This document shows, one piece after another, positions 7,518 to 12,567 of a stretch of DNA of 14,552 nt. The number at the start of each line of letters is the position of its first letter. The stretch's first letter is position 1. The position numbers and the translations under genes are program-made. The DNA is taken from contig JALNYB010000025.1 in NCBI GenBank assembly GCA_023230065.1, forward strand, positions 1-14,552, in the 5' to 3' direction. The stretch is from Candidatus Methanomethylophilaceae archaeon (lineage in GTDB: Archaea > Thermoplasmatota > Thermoplasmata > Methanomassiliicoccales > Methanomethylophilaceae). The notes beneath the pieces were generated by a model. It was not told the origin of the DNA. It was given only the letters and a program-made list of their open reading frames with translations, and searched no databases.

Positions 7518-8079
7518 ATGTTATCTCCAATACCTTCAATTTCTCAAAGAACAGCGGGAGTTCTGAAAGTTCTTTGACTTCATAGTTAGAGAGCAGGTTT
7601 GAGAGTTTTCTCTCATTCATAAGGGAGGAGACGACGATGATGACTCTGCCGTCTGAGTTGAGGTATGCAGGCGCATATTCCAATAGTTCCGGTAGTGGCC
7701 CCATGCCATCTTCTCCGCCAGACCATGCTTTGGCAAGTTCTCCCTTATCTTGTACTGGAAGATATGGGAGATTGAAGATTATAGTGTCGTACATTCCATC
7801 GATATCAGAATAAATGTCTGTTTCTCTCACATCCAAGACCACACCATTATTGCTGGCATTGAGTTTTGTCAATTCAACTGCTTTTGGATTGATATCTCCA
7901 CAAGTGACCTTTGCACCATCTCTAGCACAGTGTATGGATACGATTCCAGATCCGCATCCTAATTCTAAAACAGATTCATCATCCTTTACATCGAAGGATC
8001 TTATAAGCATAATGCTGTCATCTGATGGCGGATATACTTCTTCGTCTTCTGTTATCTTGATGAGTGGATCGTATTTCAT
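7507..8079 (-). CDS. HemK2/Mtq2-like methyltransferase, probable aRF1 glutamine methylase
   Basis: The 190-residue Rossmann methyltransferase resembles archaeal and eukaryotic HEMK2/Mtq2, which methylate the glutamine of the GGQ motif in class I release factors. It has the N-terminal 'EVYPPSDDS' (family VYxPaeDS), the SAM loop 'LELGCGSGIVS' (38-48), acidic 'GDINPKA' (61-67), and 'WSGGEDGMGPLPELL' after the active site. It lacks the N-terminal helical domain of bacterial PrmC, as expected for the archaeal type. The catalytic tetrapeptide, normally NPPY, is NLPY here (103-106). I use the ATG at 8077-8079 rather than the TTG just before it. The release-factor substrate is inferred from family; other members act on small molecules or protein lysine. 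Confidence 0.83.
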   Translation of the reverse strand: MKYDPLIKITEDEEVYPPSDDSIMLIRSFDVKDDESVLELGCGSGIVSIHCARDGAKVTCGDINPKAVELTKLNASNNGVVLDVRETDIYSDIDGMYDTIIFNLPYLPVQDKGELAKAWSGGEDGMGPLPELLEYAPAYLNSDGRVIIVVSSLMNERKLSNLLSNYEVKELSELPLFFEKLKVLEITFNR

Positions 8080-8099
8080 CAAGTGTCGGATGTAATATC

Positions 8100-8110
8100 A
8101 ACAAATAAAA
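8100..8110 (-). promoter_or_regulatory. TATA-like box of the HemK2-like gene
   Basis: On the minus strand ATTTTATTTGT is centred about 26 nt upstream of the ATG at 8079, which is leaderless spacing. The 77-nt divergent gap to the metallo-beta-lactamase gene must serve both directions. Confidence 0.4.
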
Positions 8111-8140
8111 TGCACGGATAGGAAGGTAGTTTTAGATGAG

Positions 8141-8150
8141 AGATATATAA
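8141..8150 (+). promoter_or_regulatory. TATA-like sequence just before the metallo-beta-lactamase gene
   Basis: AGATATATAA is the best TATA match in the gap but ends only 6 nt before the ATG at 8157. Normal archaeal spacing would start the RNA near 8171, inside the assigned gene. Either the upstream AAATAAAA (8103-8110) is the true plus-strand box, or translation begins at a downstream TTG (8166 or 8175). Confidence 0.3.
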
Positions 8151-8156
8151 CGAATC

Positions 8157-8732
8157 ATGATAAGTTTGGATGTTTTGGCGATAGGGAATCTCGAAAGAGG
8201 CGAAGATGGTTCGATCATCACTTCAAATTCTACGTCGGTACTCATAAGAGCAGATGATAGAATCATAGTGGTCGATACTAGTACGAAAGAGATGAAATCG
8301 GCCATTAAAACATCATTCAAACAGTTAATGGTTCTTCCAAAAGATGTGGATACCGTAGTTTTGACGCATTGTCATGCAGACCATACAGGAAATATAGACA
8401 TGTTTCCCAATGCGCAGATCCTTATGCATACCGGTGAAGAAATAGAGATTCCCGGGGTAAAGCTCATAAATCATGATATAGAGCTTTCAAAAGGCGTTAA
8501 ACTTGTTCATACGCCAGGTCATACAATGGGTTCTATGAGTGTTTTCATAGAGGCTGACATTAAGTATGTTATAGCCGGAGATGCCATACCTTTAAAGGAT
8601 AATTTCATGAAGATGAAGCCTCCTGCGGTCAACTGCGATTCTGAACTTGCGTTAGAAAGTATAAAAGCAATAAGCAATTATGCAGATATGGTCGTTCCGG
8701 GACACGATTTCCCATTCATGACCGAAAGGTGA
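8157..8732 (+). CDS. Metallo-beta-lactamase-fold hydrolase (MBLAC1-like)
   Basis: The 191-residue single-domain protein has the full dinuclear metal site of the fold: 'THCHADHTGN' with H71, H73, D75 and H76, then H122 in 'TPGHTMGSMSVF', D142 in 'AGDAIP', and H183 in 'VPGHDFPF'. The short length, compact order and final 'PGHDFPF' resemble MBLAC1-type proteins, a branch related to glyoxalase II and to histone pre-mRNA endonuclease MBLAC1 in animals. The substrate cannot be read from the sequence. The ATG at 8157 is the only ATG near the N terminus in frame, though a TTG a few codons in is possible. The stop overlaps the Shine-Dalgarno of the next gene, so the two are probably co-transcribed. 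Confidence 0.85.
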   Translation: MISLDVLAIGNLERGEDGSIITSNSTSVLIRADDRIIVVDTSTKEMKSAIKTSFKQLMVLPKDVDTVVLTHCHADHTGNIDMFPNAQILMHTGEEIEIPGVKLINHDIELSKGVKLVHTPGHTMGSMSVFIEADIKYVIAGDAIPLKDNFMKMKPPAVNCDSELALESIKAISNYADMVVPGHDFPFMTER

Positions 8733-8737
8733 TTTAC

Positions 8738-9532
8738 ATGGTCAGCAAAGATATGCCTGAATTCATTTACTACGAGTGTCCGAATTGTAAAGATATTACA
8801 GAGCATGCCATCCTTAAAGCAAGGATCGGAAAAGATAATGTTACAGGGACATTCCGCTGTACGGAGTGTAACCGTACATTCTCAGATACAATAAGGATTC
8901 CTAAGACACTCGTTGTGCCGGTTCTGTTCAGTGATGGAGATTTGACAGATAAGACACAGACACAGTTGGAAAGTGACGATATCGTCGTTATTGGTGATGA
9001 ATTCTATCTCGATGACGGAAGGAGGGTATGTGTTACTTTCTTAGATGTCGAAGGCGGAAAACGTGTGAAGAGGGCTCAGGCGATCTATATCAAAAAATTG
9101 TGGGTCAAGAGTTATGACGTCTTGAGCCTTAAGGTCTCAGTGAACGATGTGCGTAGGACGTATTCACTTCGTATCGATTCTGAACCCGATGATGAATACA
9201 CATGCGGAATGATGCTTTCATTCGAGGATTTTAACGCAGTGATACATGCGATCAAAACCAAAGAGCGTCTTCTTAAGAACGGTACTGCGGAAGCAAGAGA
9301 GATCGTCAGGATCTACGGAAAGATAAGGAGAAAGGAGTATGACGTTCTTGATTTCGGCGACGAGGATGACAATGCCGAATTCAATGAAGCTGATTATGAC
9401 ATTTCCGATGAGGATGATGATAAGGATGATTACAAGGCTGTTGCCGGTAAGAAGGCTTCGAAATCCAATAAGCCTGTCTTCGATGATGAAGATCAAGACT
9501 TCGATTTTGGGGATGAAGAAGACACTCAGTGA
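8738..9532 (+). CDS. HVO_0476-family zinc-ribbon protein with acidic C-terminal tail
   Basis: The 264-residue protein starts with a zinc ribbon, C14-x2-C17 and C41-x2-C44 ('ECPNCKDI' and 'RCTECNRTFS'). A beta-rich domain with 'WVKSYDVLSLKVSVND' follows, and the last ~55 residues are dominated by aspartate and glutamate with a short basic interruption ('GKKASKSNK'). The first part matches the archaeal HVO_0476/COG1326 family of unknown function; the zinc ribbon suggests nucleic-acid or translation-factor contacts, which is inference. AGGTGAT (8727-8733), 4 nt before the ATG at 8738, sets the start and excludes the GTG at 8729. It follows the metallo-beta-lactamase gene by 5 nt and its end overlaps the opposing phosphatase by 7 nt. 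Confidence 0.8.
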   Translation: MVSKDMPEFIYYECPNCKDITEHAILKARIGKDNVTGTFRCTECNRTFSDTIRIPKTLVVPVLFSDGDLTDKTQTQLESDDIVVIGDEFYLDDGRRVCVTFLDVEGGKRVKRAQAIYIKKLWVKSYDVLSLKVSVNDVRRTYSLRIDSEPDDEYTCGMMLSFEDFNAVIHAIKTKERLLKNGTAEAREIVRIYGKIRRKEYDVLDFGDEDDNAEFNEADYDISDEDDDKDDYKAVAGKKASKSNKPVFDDEDQDFDFGDEEDTQ

Positions 9533-10191
9533 AGTTCCTCTTCATTATCCAAAATAAGATCCAATACATCGGAGATGTTGTCGGTCCTCAGCGTATGAGT
9601 GGCAGCTTCTTCGGTGTAAATATCCGTAGGGTTGAACGCAATCGACATTCCACTGTTCTTGAACATGGGGATATCCGTGTAAGAATTTCCTATAGCAACG
9701 GTGCGTTCTGGAGTTGTGTTGTATTTTTTGATGTATTCTCTGACGTTTATGCCTTTGTCTTTCAGGTCTACGTTCATGATGCCTTCTCCGGTAAGTTTTC
9801 CGTTTTCATCTATACAAATGGAATCGGCTACATAATCGTCGAATCCGAATTCATTTGTGAGCATCTTAGCTGCAAGATCTATACCGCCACTGACTATCAC
9901 ACTGTGGATACCGTTGTCACTTAGACACGCAATTGTCTCTTGAATTCCATCGATTATGGGCATGTCTTTGAAAAAGCGTATAAGATCAGAGATGTTGACA
10001 TCTGGTTTTATGGTCTTCCACAGTCCGATATCCCTTCTCATGAATTCAGGTTCATCGATATCTCCGTTGCAGTATGCTTGGTATGAAGGTTCGTTATCCA
10101 CCTCTAAGCATTGATGTATCCAGCACCATGAGCTTCTTAATTTAGTAAGGACGCCGTCCATGTCAAAACATACCAGATCGTATTTTCTCAT
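9526..10191 (-). CDS. HAD-superfamily phosphatase, phosphoserine phosphatase-like
   Basis: The 221-residue protein has the HAD core: motif I 'FDMDGVLT' with nucleophile D10 and general acid D12, a helical cap (about 20-75), motif II 'VIVSGGID', motif III lysine in 'VDLKDKG', and motif IV 'AIGNSYTDIPMF'. The layout is that of SerB-type (subfamily IB) phosphatases, so dephosphorylation of phosphoserine to serine is a reasonable guess. Motif IV differs from the usual GDGxND: the first aspartate is asparagine and the second is kept. This leaves the substrate uncertain. I use the ATG at 10189-10191 rather than the TTG at 10203, since the motif I strand follows directly. A TATA box lies about 31 nt upstream. 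Confidence 0.82.
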   Translation of the reverse strand: MRKYDLVCFDMDGVLTKLRSSWCWIHQCLEVDNEPSYQAYCNGDIDEPEFMRRDIGLWKTIKPDVNISDLIRFFKDMPIIDGIQETIACLSDNGIHSVIVSGGIDLAAKMLTNEFGFDDYVADSICIDENGKLTGEGIMNVDLKDKGINVREYIKKYNTTPERTVAIGNSYTDIPMFKNSGMSIAFNPTDIYTEEAATHTLRTDNISDVLDLILDNEEELH

Positions 10192-10218
10192 CTTTGAACC
10201 CAAGACTAGGTATGATGA

Positions 10219-10226
10219 TTTTATTT
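10219..10226 (-). promoter_or_regulatory. TATA-like box of the HAD phosphatase gene
   Basis: AAATAAAA on the minus strand is centred about 31 nt before the ATG at 10191, giving a leader of around 5 nt. Confidence 0.4.
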
Positions 10227-10256
10227 GTAGTGTTTTCGGTCAAAATATAGGCAGAT

Positions 10257-10266
10257 AATATTATAT
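10257..10266 (+). promoter_or_regulatory. TATA box of the MORN-repeat gene
   Basis: The sequence around TAATATTATATG is strongly TATA-like and is centred about 34 nt upstream of the ATG at 10296. It predicts a leader under 10 nt. No Shine-Dalgarno is visible. Confidence 0.5.
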
Positions 10267-10295
10267 GTACGTTCTATTCCACGTTGAGTATCAAT

Positions 10296-10751
10296 ATGCC
10301 AATTCTTAGATTACAATATGACAACGGATACTATTTCGGAGATGTCACAGGTTCTGAAGATGATCCAATCGAGGATGGAGTAGGTATGTTCTTCTGGGAA
10401 AACGGAGATACATATCAAGGTAATTTTGTCAGCGGTACCAGAACAGGAAAAGGTATATTCATATGGGCTAACGGAAATCGCTATGAAGGAGACTTTATGG
10501 ATGATGTTAGAACAGGAAAAGGGAGCATATCCTGGCCTAGCGGGGATCATTACGAGGGAGATTTCGAGAACGGTCTTCAGTCTGGAAAAGGAGTACTATT
10601 TTGGTCCAACGGTGAAAAATATGTCGGAGATTTTCTCAATGGTATGATGGATGGAAATGGAATCCATTATGCGGCTGACGGTTCGGTCATTTACGATGGA
10701 GAATGGGTCGAAAGTTGTCCGGTGAATCATTTCGACGATCAGAACAATTGA
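10296..10751 (+). CDS. MORN-repeat protein
   Basis: The 151-residue protein is almost entirely MORN repeats. Copies of YxGxFxxGxxxGxGxxxWxNG begin near residues 13 (degenerate, with an acidic insert), 40, 63, 86 and 109, with a partial one at 133. The spacing is 23 residues for the three central steps. Clear units are 'YQGNFVSGTRTGKGIFIWAN', 'YEGDFMDDVRTGKGSISW' and 'YEGDFENGLQSGKGVLFWSN'. MORN repeats form beta-hairpin stacks that bind proteins or phospholipids. No enzyme domain, signal peptide or membrane segment is attached, so a scaffold role is likely but unproven. I start at the ATG, not the TTG at 10284, because of the promoter distance. The TraB-like gene follows 29 nt later. Confidence 0.88.
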   Translation: MPILRLQYDNGYYFGDVTGSEDDPIEDGVGMFFWENGDTYQGNFVSGTRTGKGIFIWANGNRYEGDFMDDVRTGKGSISWPSGDHYEGDFENGLQSGKGVLFWSNGEKYVGDFLNGMMDGNGIHYAADGSVIYDGEWVESCPVNHFDDQNN

Positions 10752-10759
10752 GTTATATC
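10751..10759 (+). promoter_or_regulatory. TATA box of the TraB-like gene
   Basis: AGTTATATC sits at the very end of the MORN gene (its stop is 10749-10751), centred about 26 nt before the ATG at 10781. This is leaderless spacing and supports that start over the ATG at 10703 inside the MORN gene. Confidence 0.5.
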
Positions 10760-10780
10760 AGGCAGACCATACAGTTCAAC

Positions 10781-11509
10781 ATGATAACGATGATAGGCAC
10801 AGGGCACGTATTTCGCATAGCGGATTCCGTGTCCTTTATCATCAAGAATTCATGGCCTGAAGCAGTTCTTGTGGAATTGGATGAGAAGAGGTATAAGGCA
10901 CTCACCGATCCGAAGATTGCAGATACATCGATCACTTCGTCAAAGGGCGTTTCAAAGATATATTTGAAATCTGCAAAATATCAGGATAAGATGTCTGAAA
11001 AGAATGACACTCAGACAGGCGGAGAATTATTGGCTGCGATAAATACTGGAAAACTCGTTGAGGCTGATATAATCTGTATCGATAAGGACGCGGAGAAAGT
11101 CATGAAGGAACTTTGGGAAGAGATGTCTTTTATGGAAAGAAGAAAATATTCATTCTCCATTTTTACTGATAATATACTCGGAAAGAAGAAGATAGACAAG
11201 ACTCAAAAGGAATTCTCTGCGGATGAGAATTATTATATCGAAGAGATGAGAAAGAAATATCCGACTCTGGTGAAAAAGCTCATAGATGAAAGGAATGAAT
11301 ACATGGCCAAAAGAATCAGGGAAGCATCAGAGAAATACAAGTCCATGATAATAGTCGTTGGAGATGCTCATGTAGAAGGGTTGTGTAAGATCTTGAACGA
11401 TATTCCTGTCAAAAAGGTAAGATTGGCCGAATTACTTGATAAGGAAAGTTTGGATAAGCTAAAATCGCAAGTTTGGAATAATAGAACGTACACGGAAGAG
11501 TCAAAATGA
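10781..11509 (+). CDS. TraB/PrgY-family protein, short soluble form
   Basis: The 242-residue protein shows the TraB fold signature: 'MIGTGHVF' (4-11, family GTaHvs), 'PEAVLVELDEKRYKAL' (from 26, with E32 and R37 of the family VELCxxR), 'LIDERNEYMAKRI' and C-terminal 'IVVGDAHVEGL'. These are the clustered Glu, Arg and His residues of TraB, PrgY and Tiki, some of which act as metalloproteases; a catalytic role here is inference. Archaeal TraB proteins are usually near 400 residues with C-terminal membrane helices, which are missing here. The middle (about 75-150) is lysine-rich and not recognisable. The stop overlaps the thyX ATG (ATGA), so the two are translationally coupled. Confidence 0.72.
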   Translation: MITMIGTGHVFRIADSVSFIIKNSWPEAVLVELDEKRYKALTDPKIADTSITSSKGVSKIYLKSAKYQDKMSEKNDTQTGGELLAAINTGKLVEADIICIDKDAEKVMKELWEEMSFMERRKYSFSIFTDNILGKKKIDKTQKEFSADENYYIEEMRKKYPTLVKKLIDERNEYMAKRIREASEKYKSMIIVVGDAHVEGLCKILNDIPVKKVRLAELLDKESLDKLKSQVWNNRTYTEESK

Positions 11510-12159
11510 AAGTCATACTTTTAGCTTATACGCAAAACGCAGATGATATATGCGCTGCAGCAGGAAAATCATGTTATTCGGAAGAATCGTCTGCAAATCT
11601 TTTAGGTCGCGGAGACCCTAACAGAATCTTGGAAAAGATCGTCGGGATGGGTCACAATTCTGTGATTGAACATGCAAGTTTCACATTTTCCGTAGAGGGT
11701 GTATCACGTGCACTCACTCATCAGTTGGTAAGGCACAGAATAGCATCATTCTCTCAACAGAGCCAGAGGTACGTTTCTCTAGATAAGCCTACATATGTTA
11801 TACCGAAGACTATCGAGGTCGATGAGAAGTCCAAAGAGTTGTACATCAAGACCATGGATATGGTATGGGAATCGTATAATGAACTTCAGAAGGTGGTTCC
11901 TCCCGAGGATGCAAGATATGTACTTCCAAATGGATGTACTACTAATATTACGATCACTATGAATGCACGCGAACTTTTACATTTTTTTTCGTTAAGATGT
12001 TGTAACCGTGCTCAGTGGGAGATAAGGGAGATGGCGGATGAGATGTTGAGGTTTTGCAAAGATGTTTCGCCCACTATTTTCAAGACTGCAGGTCCCCCCT
12101 GTGTCAGAGGGCCGTGTCCTGAAGGCAAGCTATCTTGTGGAAAGTCGAGAAAAGTTTGA
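11506..12159 (+). CDS. thyX: Flavin-dependent thymidylate synthase ThyX
   Basis: ThyX makes dTMP from dUMP with methylene-tetrahydrofolate (or an archaeal pterin analogue), NADPH and FAD. The 217-residue length is typical. The signature RHR-x7-S is present as 'RHRIASFSQQSQRY' (76-89, S86). 'GHNSVIEHASFTF' (49-61) and 'LHFFSLRCCNRAQWEIREMA' form other parts of the FAD and dUMP sites. The tail 'CVRGPCPEGKLSCGK' holds C199, C204 and C211, a pattern seen in many anaerobe ThyX proteins. No ThyA-type gene is in the window. The ATG overlaps the TraB-like stop by 4 nt. rps17e follows from its own promoter. Confidence 0.97.
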   Translation: MKVILLAYTQNADDICAAAGKSCYSEESSANLLGRGDPNRILEKIVGMGHNSVIEHASFTFSVEGVSRALTHQLVRHRIASFSQQSQRYVSLDKPTYVIPKTIEVDEKSKELYIKTMDMVWESYNELQKVVPPEDARYVLPNGCTTNITITMNARELLHFFSLRCCNRAQWEIREMADEMLRFCKDVSPTIFKTAGPPCVRGPCPEGKLSCGKSRKV

Positions 12160-12165
12160 CAAAAG

Positions 12166-12176
12166 CTTATATAAGG
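12166..12176 (+). promoter_or_regulatory. Strong TATA box of rps17e
   Basis: AAAAG-CTTATATAAGG is the best archaeal BRE/TATA match in the window. It is centred near 12170, about 40 nt upstream of the rps17e ATG, which gives a leader of about 14 nt holding a Shine-Dalgarno site. Confidence 0.7.
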
Positions 12177-12184
12177 AATATTCT

Positions 12185-12196
12185 TAATCCGGATTA
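12185..12196. repeat. Perfect 12-bp palindrome at the rps17e transcription start
   Basis: TAATCCGGATTA is its own reverse complement and lies between the TATA box and the GGTGA ribosome site, ending about where transcription should begin. It may be an operator or a chance palindrome. Confidence 0.45.
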
Positions 12197-12209
12197 GTTG
12201 GTGAATGAT

Positions 12210-12401
12210 ATGGGAAGAATAAGACCCACATATATCAAGAGGGTAGCAATCGAGCTTGTTAACAAGTATCCCCAGGCTTTCAGCAGGGATTTCGACGCTA
12301 ACAAAGAGATGGTTAACGCTCTTACAGACGTTTCCTCAGTCAAAATGAGGAACAGAATAGCAGGTTACGTCACACGTTACTTGTCTCGTCCTGAGATCTG
12401 A
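12210..12401 (+). CDS. rps17e: Ribosomal protein S17e
   Basis: The 63-residue protein is a complete archaeal S17e (eS17), a small-subunit protein found only in archaea and eukaryotes. Family patterns are clear throughout: 'GRIRPTYIKRVAIELVNKYP', 'FSRDFDANKEMV' and 'VKMRNRIAGYVTRYL'. GGTGA (12200-12204) lies 5 nt before the ATG at 12210, which makes this the start rather than the TTG or GTG a few codons upstream. It has its own strong promoter and is followed after 43 nt by the tRNA-Arg gene. Confidence 0.97.
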   Translation: MGRIRPTYIKRVAIELVNKYPQAFSRDFDANKEMVNALTDVSSVKMRNRIAGYVTRYLSRPEI

Positions 12402-12409
12402 ATAAACTC

Positions 12410-12417
12410 TTTACTTA
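12410..12417 (+). promoter_or_regulatory. Weak TATA-like box of the tRNA-Arg gene
   Basis: TTTACTTA is centred about 31 nt before the first tRNA base. It is a poor match, and the tRNA may instead be cut from the rps17e transcript. Confidence 0.25.
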
Positions 12418-12444
12418 GAGACTAAGGTGTTTTCCGCAGCATTA

Positions 12445-12521
12445 GCCCATGTGGGGTAGCTTGGATATCCTGTGAGATTGCGGATCTCTTGACCTGGATT
12501 CGAATTCCAGCATGGGCGCCA
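12445..12521 (+). tRNA. tRNA-Arg, anticodon GCG, with encoded CCA
   Basis: The cloverleaf is read by hand. The 7-bp acceptor stem GCCCATG pairs fully with CATGGGC (12511-12517). The discriminator is G12518 and CCA is encoded at 12519-12521. The D arm is GGGT-AGCTTGGATA-TCC; the anticodon loop TTGCGGA (12478-12484) places GCG at 12480-12482. The 4-nt variable region TGAC precedes the T arm CTGGA-TTCGAAT-TCCAG, which pairs completely. A20 and C35 match known arginine identity bases. Pairs 13-22 and 27-43 are both U-U. There is no intron. It should read CGC and CGU codons. Confidence 0.93.
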
Positions 12522-12541
12522 TTTCCTTTTCAAAAGATTTT
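12522..12541 (+). terminator. T-rich terminator after tRNA-Arg
   Basis: Immediately after the CCA end come TTTCCTTTT and then GATTTTT, T-tracts of the kind that end archaeal transcription without a hairpin. The opposing rqcH gene ends at 12568, so this gap also holds its 3' end. Confidence 0.5.
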
Positions 12542-12567
12542 TAAGATGTTTAATGTTGCAGTTATTC

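Noticed and set aside
9218..9496. Minus-strand frame rich in Ile and Leu that looks like a membrane protein
   Set aside because: It is the reverse complement of the Asp/Glu-rich tail (GAT read as ATC); no promoter or start signal.
10703..10780. Upstream ATG that would add 26 residues to the TraB-like protein
   Set aside because: It lies inside the MORN gene, and the TATA box at 10751-10759 is spaced for leaderless initiation at 10781, where the family similarity starts.
12445..12518. Possible tRNA-Pro, because the D arm resembles archaeal tRNA-Pro and tRNA-Trp
   Set aside because: The loop TTGCGGA places GCG after U33, and A20 and C35 fit arginine.
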